Below the pieces are notes generated by a model, which saw nothing but the letters and a program-made list of their open reading frames with translations, searched no databases and was not told the origin of the DNA. Shown here piece after piece: positions 11,501 to 20,500 of a stretch of 64,000 bases of DNA. Position numbers and translations under genes: made by a program. The stretch is from Agapetus fuscipes (Eukaryota > Arthropoda > Insecta > Trichoptera > Glossosomatidae): positions 12,710,001 to 12,774,000 of the forward strand of contig OX637339.1 of assembly GCA_951799405.1 (NCBI GenBank), written 5' to 3'. Each line of letters starts with the position of its first letter. Position 1 is the stretch's first letter.

Positions 11501-14079
11501 CTGATTTCGGAACTTCACCGTCTGGTACGGCCATAAAGTTTCGTCCACCTCGATTTGAAGGTAAGCAGACTTCAAGTCCACCAACACGAGGGGCTCTGCC
11601 ATCCGCCGCCACTCTCGCAACGATTGATCGCATGCAGCTGCATCAACACCTGGCCGACTTTCTACATGTTTATTAAGTTCGCGATAGTCCAGCACAGGGC
11701 GAACTTTATGTTTATTTGCCTGGACGATCGCCATCAGAGGCAGCAATCCTGCTTGCGCCTGATTTGAAGTCGGCTTCAACCAGCCCTCCTCAATCCATCG
11801 CTGGACCTCGTCCTCGTAGGCTTCCTTACTTAGTTTATCAAAATTATTTTTATACGCGGCGACTCTGTTGGTTAGCTCTGGCGGCCCCACCTTCCACCTC
11901 CATGCAACTTTCCAGCGTCCATGTGTTCTATCGAACACGGCATCAAAGTCTCTATCTTCTATGTGATGGTTCTTTGTCCCTTCTACCGTTGCACCACACT
12001 CATTTTTGGCGAGAAAAATTTTTCCACTCGACACACAAACACCCCCCGCCACACTAATAAAATCCATACCCAACACTATGTCAGCCCCTGAAAACACCTT
12101 TTCCAGGAGTAAACAATCCAAGCTCACGTTCATCCCGAGCGCCTCCAGCTCAACGACCGCCCGTCCTGCACAAGAAATTCGAGAGCCGTCGACTGCTACG
12201 ACGCTCTCGCAGGGCCTCGCCGACTTTTCTCCTGCCCACAAATCCGCCCTGACAATGGACCTCGAACAGCCCGTGTCCACTAGGGCTCTGACGCGCCTAC
12301 CCTGTAGCCGCGCCTCCACCACAGGAAGCGCCGTTAATTTTTCATGGAGGCTGCCGGCGCACAAGCCTCCTTCCGCCCGTTTCCCTTCTTTGGGCAATTC
12401 TTTAACACGTGGCCAGACTCCTGACAGGCCCAGCAGGTGACGGTAGTGTCCGTCCCACGCTTCAAACAGTCTTTTATCATGTGCGGACCTCCGCACCTGT
12501 AGCACTTCAAGGGCTTTTTTCTTTCTACAGCCACCGATGAAAAAAATGGGCTACGATACTCGCAGATGAGTAATCGCGCTTTAGCGACAATAGTTGGCAG
12601 CGGTGGCAATCCATCCCCGGATTCCAATTGAAGGCGGAGCTCCCTGGACACGGACTCGGGCATCCCAACGACCAACGAGAGCGCGAGGATGTTATCACTC
12701 AGTTTAACTCCGGCTTGCGAAGCCAGCATCCGTAAATCCGACACGAAGACGTCGACTTCCTCTCCTGGCTGCCAGCGCCTTTGCAAGAAACGACTCCAAG
12801 CTGAGAAGCGTCCGACACCAAACACACAGCTGAGTGCTTCAGCCGCCTTCTCCCCGTCACCCTGTGTCTCTTCTGGCAAGTCAGCAAACCGATCAAACGC
12901 CGCACCTCTCAAGAAAGATGCCAAGCAACGAGAAAGATTTGTCTCCCCGTACAACTTCATCATCAATCGCAAACGTCTAAGCCACGGGTCAAACTCCCCG
13001 CCGACAAATGGCTCCATCACGTCCGCGAGTCTTGTAGACGAAATAGCTTGTGGTTTAAAGTCTTTTTCCATTTCTTTCTTTTCCATTATCAATATGTCAC
13101 TTCACAACAAGAAGGTCGATGTTCAACTGTCCACTCTCTTGTTTATTGACAGTGGAACATCAATTATTCAAATCTGAATAATGTTCCAAATAGTCAGTCT
13201 TGCCAACACTACAGTTAGTTTTGATACAAACGGGATCAATGATAATACTGCAAAATAAATATTACTTCAAAAGATTAGCTTCATTACTTACACACAACTA
13301 AATGTTTTGTTATGAAAATTGACTATGACCTAAACATGACCGTATTTAATGCTATAAAGTCATGTGCAGCCACTGTACAATTTATTTTAATTTGTGCTTT
13401 CTTAATATTGAATTTCAAATTATTCTACATTCGTACATTTTTTTATAGTTTCATTTTTTGTACTTTCGTCAAATTTTCATTTTTGCCCATTTTTTATTTT
13501 TGATGAAATTTCTTAAAAAATGTATTATTTTTCAAAATAGTTTTTTGGACATCCCCCTCTCTAAGTTTACACTTTCCACCATTTGATTAACTGTCAACTG
13601 TATTGTCATAATTTTTTCTTATAAATGGTTAGTACATTCCATTTTTTTAAAACATTTTTTTCGTATGAATTTGAATTTTCGAATGGCGAATAGGGGGGGG
13701 GGGGCTTAAAAAATCTCGCCCAGGGCGCTGATAGTGCTAAATCCGGCACTGCCCTTAGTGCTTAGTTAAATCAAGTTATTTATTTGACTGACATTGAAAA
13801 ATAATCAAAAAATACATTTGGATTTACTACGATGAAATGCGATTTAATTACATTATTTAATAAAAAGTTTTTGCGGATACGATAGTTTACATAAAGGTCA
13901 AAATAAATGTTCTAAAATTTAATAATGGTGCATACAGAAACCGAAGTACAGGCAAACAACATATCTGAAAGAAGGACGCTCTCTTCTTTATCAAATAAAC
14001 ACACAGTCCCAGAGTTTTCCAAGCAAGATCTGCACATCTCTTTAAATGGCTTCAAAGCGTCCGGTATGTCTAATTCCAT
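2569..14079 (-). CDS. ZAD-C2H2 zinc-finger gene 1 (3' end outside window)
   Basis: Probable nuclear DNA-binding regulator. Nine exons join with consistent phase: 13936-14079, 8131-8263, 7819-7997, 7159-7293, 6994-7074, 5678-5793, 4122-4353, 3085-3282 and 2569-2723. Exon 1 starts MELDIPDALKPF and carries the first ZAD pair CRSC; exon 2 carries the second, LCNICLFRLRDAF. An acidic run of six Asp is encoded in exon 3, then basic linkers. Exons 6-9 encode eight C2H2 fingers and the CDIC half of a ninth, so a terminal exon with a final RFxRN-type half finger must lie left of position 1. Finger 3 (CDLCGKVYKHLKEHRLMH) is three residues short between Cys and His. The start was chosen because ATG 14079 has a good AAAATGG context and gives the family's usual distance to CRSC. 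Intron 1 (5.7 kb) holds a hAT element with a nested LTR retrotransposon in the same orientation. It is head-to-head with gene 2. Confidence 0.85.
3590..3795 (+). mobile_element. Non-LTR retrotransposon 3' end fragment
   Basis: Translation gives AVVGPVAWYNLPVNVG followed by a decayed RKRLRTLLF-like stretch, resembling the end of CR1-like or related ORF2 proteins, then a GCGCCCTTGAGATGGT tail and repeated ATCA units. It lies in an intron of gene 1 and is too short to assign to a clade. Confidence 0.5.
3861..4112. repeat. 27-bp minisatellite beside a splice donor of gene 1
   Basis: About nine units of the form GATGCCTGCAGTGGTACCTC plus AGAGAGA. The array stops only a few bases from the exon 7 donor (GTAAGC, minus strand, 4116-4121). 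The unit shares GCCTGCAGTGGTAC with the adjacent exon (near 4185-4200), suggesting an exon-derived seed. Confidence 0.85.
4499..4583 (+). repeat. Inverted partial copy of gene 1 exon 7
   Basis: About 84 bases match the 3' half of exon 7 (4119-4204, minus strand) in the opposite orientation, with about five mismatches. The copy even includes the first donor bases. It lies in the preceding intron, so the pre-mRNA could pair with itself over this length around a loop of about 300 nt. Confidence 0.85.
4806..4993 (+). mobile_element. tRNA-derived SINE, family S2
   Basis: The head has TAGCTCAGTTGGTAGAGTG (A box region) and GGGTTCGAATCCC (B box), then a shared body GTCAGAAATGATTTCCTATT and ACTCAGCCTTCACAAGAAAT, ending in a T run. 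Copies recur at 16165, 32590 (minus) and 54678. Confidence 0.8.
5041..5460 (-). mobile_element. Penelope-like element remnant, C-terminus plus ribozyme
   Basis: The minus strand encodes REAIEIYRHLNFNRDD and IWKPSLSSLLK, matching the C-terminus of the copy at 915-1331. About 100 bases downstream is the hammerhead motif. Only the last part of the ORF survives. Confidence 0.75.
5057..5104 (-). ncRNA. Hammerhead ribozyme motif of Penelope-like element
   Basis: Minus strand: CTGAAGA, one spare C, helix II GTTAGC/GCTAAC (six perfect pairs) closed by TACGTT, then GAAAC and GTC. TCTC before the core pairs with GAGA after the cleavage triplet. This is the best preserved core in the window. Confidence 0.7.
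5794..6603. other. Intron 5 of gene 1, no certain element
   Basis: A CAGTGGAGGCCAAAA end preceded by TA near 6010 resembles a Tc1 terminus, but no partner end was found. Otherwise nothing was recognised. Confidence 0.35.
6606..6895 (+). mobile_element. SINE, family S1
   Basis: Full-length match to the 1641 copy, including GGTCTGTAGTATAGTGGTTA, the GTCCATCCAGCCTTACAGCA body and the ACCAAATAAATCATGCTAAT tail. Confidence 0.75.
8876..9110 (+). mobile_element. LINE fragment, family L1x (C-terminal coding)
   Basis: Translation with frame breaks gives RSDRVRNDLVREECG and LLRWFGYMERMSDERLTKK, matching the C-terminal domain of the LINE at 56896-58440. 5'-truncated and inactive. Confidence 0.75.
9392..9558 (-). 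repeat. 3' LTR of the retrotransposon
   Basis: 167 bp, TGT...ACA ends, followed inward by a GGGGGCG polypurine stretch (minus strand). It carries AATAAA on the minus strand (9487-9492). It differs from the other LTR by one 2-nt length change only. Confidence 0.9.
9581..12505 (-). CDS. pol: pol polyprotein of LTR retrotransposon
   Basis: A 974-residue open frame. Visible motifs: aspartic protease DTG (77-79) in ALVDTGCSRS, reverse transcriptase YIDD (374-377), RNase H with Asp 521, Glu 557 and Asp 581, an integrase zinc-binding region ending CVRACERC (about 694-701), and integrase catalytic Asp 728, Asp 782 (MDNGTAF) and Glu 818 (VERNHR) with 35 residues between the last two. It enzymatically copies and integrates the element. 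It overlaps gag by 172 nt and lies in the -1 frame relative to it, so expression as a Gag-Pol fusion by -1 frameshifting is likely. The ATG at 12505 is only a convention if that is so. All catalytic residues are present and no stop interrupts the frame. Confidence 0.93.
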   Translation of the reverse strand: MLQVRRSAHDKRLFEAWDGHYRHLLGLSGVWPRVKELPKEGKRAEGGLCAGSLHEKLTALPVVEARLQGRRVRALVDTGCSRSIVRADLWAGEKSARPCESVVAVDGSRISCAGRAVVELEALGMNVSLDCLLLEKVFSGADIVLGMDFISVAGGVCVSSGKIFLAKNECGATVEGTKNHHIEDRDFDAVFDRTHGRWKVAWRWKVGPPELTNRVAAYKNNFDKLSKEAYEDEVQRWIEEGWLKPTSNQAQAGLLPLMAIVQANKHKVRPVLDYRELNKHVESRPGVDAAACDQSLREWRRMAEPLVLVDLKSAYLQIEVDETLWPYQTVKFRNQTYHLTRLGFGLNCAPRIMSRILDYVLSLDEAVARGTASYIDDILVSECVVSAQRVTEHLRRYGLEAKVPQALDGGRALGLAIARRSDGQLEYRRGNELPSLGDKALSKRELFSICGQLVGHYPVCSWLRVACSYAKRVGEGEGWEDPVGAKANAFIRNIVARVQLEDPVRGIWNVPLTTCGRVWTDASSLALGAVVEIEGVVVEDAAWLRKGADLAHINIAELDAAIKGVNLALKWGLTKLELMIDSKTAERWLRSVLVGDCRAKVSGTSEMLVKRRLGLFSDLTRECALEITVTFVPSEKNKADVLTRVCQRWLAKESLACVANVESLHAMHHFGVDRSLQLAKMVDSSVTRAAVEDCVRACERCASIDPAPTTHEEGVLSVEKTWSRLSVDVTHYGKSRFLTIVDCGPGRFAVWREIKTESGCEISGNLDEVFRERGPPDELLMDNGTAFRSQQVTALCERWGVAQRFRAAYRPSGNGIVERNHRTVKRVAARSGISPLMAAFWYNLASEGTRGRDAPSSSVYSYKWRHPASLPVVKETEESCRYRVGDRVLVKPPGARCTTTWDRGHVDAIVSDNTVQVDGMPRHVLDLRMAPGDELIVDQPSSENLQLLSELPPLELDPRPQRARVKPRWLHDYV
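12334..13086 (-). CDS. gag: gag protein of LTR retrotransposon
   Basis: About 250 residues. An N-terminal capsid-like region (PWLRRLRLMMKLYG, WQPGEEVDVFVSDLRMLA) is followed by two zinc knuckles, CYRCGGPHMIKDC and CWACQESGHVLKNC, which bind nucleic acid in the assembled particle. The first ATG is at 13086 and lies inside the 5' LTR (13049-13213), so roughly the first 12 codons are LTR sequence; an upstream TTG at 13092 is not a eukaryotic start. The next Met that lies wholly outside the LTR is in LADVMEPF. Whichever start is used, the frame stays open across the LTR border. It overlaps pol. Confidence 0.88.
   Translation of the reverse strand: MEKKEMEKDFKPQAISSTRLADVMEPFVGGEFDPWLRRLRLMMKLYGETNLSRCLASFLRGAAFDRFADLPEETQGDGEKAAEALSCVFGVGRFSAWSRFLQRRWQPGEEVDVFVSDLRMLASQAGVKLSDNILALSLVVGMPESVSRELRLQLESGDGLPPLPTIVAKARLLICEYRSPFFSSVAVERKKPLKCYRCGGPHMIKDCLKRGTDTTVTCWACQESGHVLKNCPKKGNGRKEACAPAASMKN
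13049..13213 (-). repeat. 5' LTR of the retrotransposon
   Basis: 165 bp with TGT...ACA ends and AATAAA on the minus strand (13142-13147). The border to the interior reads CCACA then AGCTATTTCG, without a TGG-type primer-binding site. The gag start codon lies within it. Confidence 0.9.
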
Positions 14080-14577
14080 TTTTGAGTTTTTATTTATAAA
14101 GGGGATTAACTTTATCAACAAACAGAAATTGTATGAAAATAGAATCTGTCAAACTGTCAAATTAATTTACAAAAGTGATACCACAGTACGCAAATGTAAT
14201 TTTGAGGATTAATAGGAAAAATGAGGATTTTATTTTTTATATATACCTACCAACAAAATATTAAAAACTGTGTTAAAAAAACGTAACCGTTGTAATTTTT
14301 TTTGTGAAAAATGACATTATATCTCATTCCAGTGGTTAAGTTACATTCGAGTTACTATACAATGGGTGCATTTAAATATTTCTTTGAATGGATTCGAAAA
14401 CTTGTCAAAACTACCCACTTGTAAAAGAAGAAGACTCAAAGGATTTCTTGTCTATGGTTGATATTATGATAAAAAAACTGTTTTGACAGATCGTGTTATT
14501 TATTTATTTTTGGCACTTAGAAAAGTCGGCTTTTTATCACAGAAATTGCGAAATAATTGTGAAATTGTGAATGAAAG
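14080..14577. promoter_or_regulatory. Divergent promoter region of genes 1 and 2
   Basis: 498 bp separate the two start codons. No TATA box or clear motif was identified, so this is inferred from layout only. Confidence 0.45.
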
Positions 14578-17500
14578 ATGGAGGAGTTGGAGAAGCTGTG
14601 TCGCTCCTGCCTGCAGAACGCGGGCTCCGTGTCTTTATTCACCCACGAAGAGAATGTTCAGTTTGCCGAGATGCTGCTCGTGTGCACGTCTGTGACAGTA
14701 CGTATTTATATATAAAATGACATCCTGCCGAGAGCTAGGGCTCAATCCCCACCGACAGCGTTGGAAATGATTTCCATTTTCGATGCTTATTTCAAATCCA
14801 AAATAAAATACTGAAAAGGTTTACGCAGCTTGCACAATAAATAGTTTTCTCGGCAGCTGAAAATCCCCCACTTCGACCGAAGTGGTTGGCGTAAGGACAG
14901 CCTCCTTGCCTGTGAAAATAAATGGGTTCCACAGGTTTCTCATGAGGAGTTAGGTACCTCAGGAGGTGGGTACCTCAGGAGGTAGGTACCTCACCTGATG
15001 CAGAGGTGTCTCCTGAAGACCTTAGCTACACTTACGAAAGGTTGAAAGGTAACCGGTCCGTAGCTCAGTGGTAACACTGCGGACTCTGAATGAGAAGGTT
15101 GTGAGTTCGAATCCCGGCGGAGAACAAAAAATATACCATTTATATTTTCAAATTTGCTCTTCGCTGGGTTGAAAAATTCATAAACCTTTACCAACAACCG
15201 GTCACCAAAGGTCCATCCAGCCTTATAGCAACTGGGTCTTGCTTGAGTATTGGCCCTTTGTAGCGACGACCAAGCTCGTACACCTCTGCGGCACTACAAC
15301 AAGTGTTATAGACCCCTAGAGTCTCTAGAATCTAGGGAGTGTCCCGCACAGGATTTCTAAAGAAAAAAAAAATGTAAGTTCTCTTATTACAGTTCGTCTA
15401 ATATCCGATTAATAAATTTTAACTGTGTAGTTATGATTATTGTAAATATGTCAAACGATTGTAATTCCAACCTAAACCTTACAGATACCTCAGGAACATT
15501 TTCGGGATTTGTTCCAGCAAATCAACATACTTCCGCTAAAACGGGATTAATCTTTGCTGGTTTTTGAAATTGTATAACTATGTTGTTTATCCCATATATT
15601 ACATGTATAACTGTTTGTTTGTCTAATAAAAAAAAAGATATATATATATTAAAGACATCATCCTTATTATTCCTTGACTTATAGGTTGGTATGAGGCTGA
15701 CCACCAAAATGGTTCACTTTGCCAATGTCACCCCTGTTTCAGGGAAGGTCGGCAAGAGTTGCAGGGCTTATGTTCATTTGAGATTGGGTTTTTTATACTG
15801 TAGGTCCACATGCGGCATGTGTGAGCGCGAAATTATGCGTGTCTGCTTGGGGGAATGCATTTGATATGAATCTCAAATGATACATATCTTTGCAGCTTAG
15901 ATTTAGATAAGATACTTAAGTCAATTCTTTGGACCCTATCATTTACAATTCAAATAAATACATTTTGATATGTGCAGGTTGTCCACGGCGAGCAGAGTCC
16001 CCAGCAGCTGTGCACGTTGTGTGTGTGCCGGCTCAAGGACGCCTTCACATTCCGCAGCCAGTGCCAGAGGAGCGAGGCCCGGCTGAGGGAACTCATCAAT
16101 GCTAAAGTTGGTAAGCAGCATCACACCACTTGTATTTTATGCACTGTCTTTATGTGAATCATACGGCTGGGTCGATATCTCAGTTGGTAGAGTGCTTGCA
16201 TTCCATGCCGAGAACTCGGGTTCGAATCCTACCGAGGGTGTTAGAAAAGATTGCCTGTTATCGTTTATTTCAAGACTTACTCAGCCTTCACAAGAAATGA
16301 GTACCAGCCCCCTCGGGAGCTGGGAAACCCCCACTTCAACCGGTGTGCTTGATGTAAAAATAAATGGTAAAATATTTTTTATGTTCAAGAAGTTGATATA
16401 CTAGTAAATTAACATTTTGAATACTTTAAAACGCATCAAACTTTTAATATTTTTGTTTGATATAGCCAGCTTCCTGAACGACAGATCAATGCAGACTGTT
16501 ATTGATGGCTGTACATCGAGTCAAATATCAGTTAACTCTGGTGTCCCACAACGTTCCGTCCTGTCTCCTACGCTCTTGCACATCAGCGACCTACTATTGT
16601 GTACCAATTTTTATTTTAAAAGTTAAGAGATTATTCCTTTAATTATTTATCCAAAAAATCTTGAAGAAATTGCTCTGGCACTATAATATATTGTTGCTAC
16701 AGTTAATAATACAAAAAATCTTGAAGAAATTGCTCTGGCACTATAATATATTGTTGCTTCAGTTAATAATACAAAAAATCTTGAAGAAATTGCTCTGGCA
16801 CTATAATATATTGTTGCTACAGTTAATAATACAAAAAATCTTGAAGAAATTGCTCTGGCACTATAATATATTGTTGCTACAGTTAATAATACAAAAAATC
16901 TTGAAGAAATTGCTCTGGCACTATAATATATTGTTGCTACAGTTAATTATACAAAAAATCTTGAAGAAATTGCTCTGGCACTATAATATATTGTTGCTAC
17001 AGTGAATTATCCAAAAAATCTTGAAGAAATTGCTCTGGCACTATAATATATTGTTGCTACAGTTAATTATACAAAAATCTTGAAGAAATTGCTCTGGCAG
17101 GGACTTTTTTTGCAAAATTTCGGAGGCTAGATAGGTTATGGAACATTTGGATGTCCATGCAAATTCTCTGTCTGAGACTGCCTAAAATAGAGTTGATAAT
17201 ATCATTCATATATATTTTTTCTAGAGATAAAGTCTGAAGTATTGATGGATTCCCTGGAGTGGGACGCCTTTGATGATGACCAGTATGAAGACAACCTCCC
17301 TCTCACTTCCATACGCCTGCAAAATACAACCAGCAGCTCTAAACACTCCGCCAAGGGTAAAACTAACAAGAACGGGAAGGAGAAGAAAGTCAAGTTACAT
17401 ACCAAAGTCAAGAAAAAAGATAAAAAAGGATCGGGGTTGAATGATGGTATCAAGATGGAGTTTGACGATGTAAGAAATTACTTTTTATTGTTTTTTTTTT

Positions 17501-20500
17501 TTAAATAGATTTGTGAAGAGGAATGCAATTCACCAACCTATTCTACCTGACCAGAAATAGGTATTGATATCATCAATTAATAATTCATTATTGTTTATTT
17601 TTAATGAATTATTAATTAATAATTACCCAATAACATCTGTTGAACCAGGGTCAAAGTTATGGTCAAATGACCCTGGTGGGGATCGAACCAACATTGTTCT
17701 ATTCCAAACATGCTAGAAAGAAAGGCACTTGGCCCCCTCGGCCATAACACTGACAATTTTTTTTTTTTCTTGATGTGGAATCCCCGCAGAGAATAGGGTG
17801 ACAGAAATGATTTCCCATTTTGGTGTTTATTCTATTGTAACAAAGGGTTTAGAATACATCTACCCCCATTGTCAGCTTCAAAGTGCAAGTCTGGAAAGTG
17901 TGTTAAAAGTTTATCTTGTAAATTGTGCAAGCTCTGTTATATGCAAAGAATGTGAGCCCTTATATGGCATTATCTTATATCTTCAACTTTTTTCTGAACA
18001 CATGGAAAAGACTCAAATATATCTATTGTTTTGCAGAGTAGTTAACCATAATTTTTACATGAATTATCATCAATAGCATAGAGTGATGAATCCGTTATGG
18101 AGAGCTATGAATCTAAAGCAGGGGTGCCCATACTTTTTCTTGAGGCAATCGACCTAGCAAAAATTTATGAATAGGAGATCAACATTTTAACTGTTTAGCC
18201 CACCAAATATAACGCATAATTCATAATGTATAAATATCTATTAAGAAAAAAAAATGCATAAATAAAACTACATTGAGTGCAAAATGTCAAATCTGTATTA
18301 AATTTTTAATCTCTAACATTACAAAAATAAATTAAAATAATACTGGTACAATATAAAAATTATCTTGATGCAGATGTCGAAGCGTGACATTGGTGGTCCT
18401 CCACAAAATGTTCGTAATTAGGGATATTCTCTGCTGACAACATACTGCGCGCGCTCCATATTGCGAAAGAGAGAACGCCAAGCAGATACGATCTTCATAA
18501 AACTTAATATTTCTATATGTCGCTTTTTTTTGCAAAAAACTACAGTTTTAAGGTCGATCACTGAAAATTTTAGCTATCCTCGGCGATTGACCTTAAAATC
18601 TCCCGCGATCAACCGGTCGATCGCGATTGACCGTATGGGCACCTCTGATCTATAGCATATTGTTGTGATTTTTTATTTCAGATTATTACAAAGAAACCTG
18701 TAAGACGGAAGAAATCCAATTCAGTCATAGACGCGACAATACCTAAGGAAGAACTCAAAACTGAAGATGGTGCGGTAGAAGAGAAACGTACTGACAAGAG
18801 TATAGAGGTATGGTACAAAAATAGTATATAAATATATGAGCATAATTTATTTAATTAAAAATTAATACATGACAAAAGAGCGCCGTTTTTGTGTATGTCA
18901 CACCTCAAGGGCCCTCCTAATCATGAATAGTATGGAACCGGCTATGGAGATAGGGCTTTAGGTTTCCTGGTCCATCCTGCTGGAATAGTCTGTCTCTGGA
19001 GTTGTGAACAGAGAACAATGTTGGCAGTTTCAGAAGTTGCTTAAGACACAATTGTTTAATAGAAGCTTCAACACATGAAAGCGGTCTTATAATAATAATA
19101 ATACAATATTTTTACAGCGCCTTTTTATGACTCTTGGTCATCCCAAAGGCGCTTGCTCATATGAGCGCGCCAACAGGTGGGTCTTCAACCCCTTTCTAAA
19201 AGGTGGCCACTTAACAGATTGACTTATTATTATTATTATTAGGGTGACTTTTTAAATATACATAAAATGTTTGTTTTATTATTCAATTTTACAATATCTC
19301 AAGGAGATTTGTTTTCAGGAGCTATATTATGGGGATGAAATTATTGAAGTAAAAAAACCTGTAAGGAAAAGGGCCTCTAGTAAAGTGAGTATTCTCTATT
19401 TTATTTATTCACTCAAGTAGAATATAAAATGTATAACAAATGGACTTGAATGAAATGGATAAAATAATATGTAAAAAAGACTACTATGAAACAAAAAAAA
19501 AAATACAATATATATCTAAATAAATAACAAGTTTGTAGCGTTATCCACTAGACAACATAGAGGTCCAAGTACGTAAATAAACTATAGTTTTTTTTAATGA
19601 TGTTCCAGGGTCAGTTTATCTGTGATACATGTGGGCATTGCTCCAGCAAGAAGTGGGATCTAGTCAGTCACTTCCTGAGTCACACAGGAGAGAAGCCCTA
19701 CAAGTGTGACACTTGCGGGAAAAGGTTAGTACTCTAATACAACTTCCACGTGTCTGTTAGAGAGCATTCATTTGATATGAGTTTTGAATGTGAATATATC
19801 TTTGCAACTTAGATTATAGATTGAGACTTCCTATATTTCAGTCTTATCAAACTTCTCTCCCTCTATACCCACGTTATGCTTCTATTTATATGATTAAAGA
19901 CTTCCTATATTTCAGTCTCATCAAACTTCTCTCCCTCTGTACCCATGTTATGCTTCCATCTATATGATTAGAGACTTCCTATATTTCAGTCTCATCAAAC
20001 TTCTCTCCCTCTGTACCCACGTTATGCTTCTATCTATATGATTGAGACTTTCTATATTCAGTCTTATCAAACTTCTGTCGTTCTATACTCACGTTATGCT
20101 TCTATTAACGAAACATTTTTCCGTATTTCAGTCTCTCGAGCTACTCCAGCCTGCGCCACCACAAGCAGCAGCACTCTGGCGTGAAGCCGTGCATATGCGA
20201 TGTGTGTGGCCGGGGGCTCAGCAGCCGACACACGCTGGCAGCCCACCGGCGCGTGCACACGGGGGAGATGCCCTACGCCTGCAGCACTTGCCCCAAGGTG
20301 TTCAGGTCCAGGACCAACCTGGCGCTGCACAGGAAGATACACACGCAGGACAAGCGCTACGCCTGCGAGGTGACACATCTAATAATCTAACATAAGTACA
20401 ATAGGCCATTTAGAGGTCTGTCTGAACATCCCCCCGCCCCTAAAGCTTTCTATTGAATACACTATTGTAGTTTTTAGAGTGTTCTTCTCTTGAAAATGTT

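Larger units (their letters stand above)
9392..13213 (-). mobile_element. LTR retrotransposon, nearly intact
   Basis: Two LTRs (9392-9558, 13049-13213) bracket gag and pol on the minus strand. Identical 5-bp duplications GTTAG flank the element (9387-9391, 13214-13218). The LTRs appear identical apart from a 2-nt indel, and both ORFs are open, so insertion is recent. Domain order protease, RT, RNase H, integrase fits the Ty3/Gypsy group. No TGG-type primer-binding site follows the 5' LTR. The GC-rich coding stands out from the AT-rich host DNA. Confidence 0.93.
8511..13751. mobile_element. hAT-like element interrupted by an LTR retrotransposon
   Basis: The left end CAGTACCGGCGCTAG and the right end, read inward as CAGTGCCGGATTTAG, are related terminal repeats of hAT type. 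They are flanked by identical 8-bp duplications CCCTTAGT (8503-8510 and 13752-13759), the hAT target-site length. Without the LTR element the hAT copy is about 1.4 kb, has no transposase ORF and is non-autonomous. It contains a LINE fragment at about 8876-9110 and lies in intron 1 of gene 1. Confidence 0.8.

Noticed and set aside
10623..12440. Long plus-strand frames inside the LTR element
   Set aside because: They are antisense shadows of GC-rich pol and gag coding with no family motifs.
16661..17005. 114-residue repetitive ORF
   Set aside because: Product of a 60-bp minisatellite whose period is divisible by three; no start or splice context.
16640..17099. CRISPR-like array
   Set aside because: Units are identical without variable spacers and the DNA is eukaryotic; it is a minisatellite.
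20042..20395. 117-residue plus-strand ORF rich in Ala/Gln
   Set aside because: Alternative frame of gene 2 exon 7; the true frame encodes C2H2 fingers with correct splice phases.
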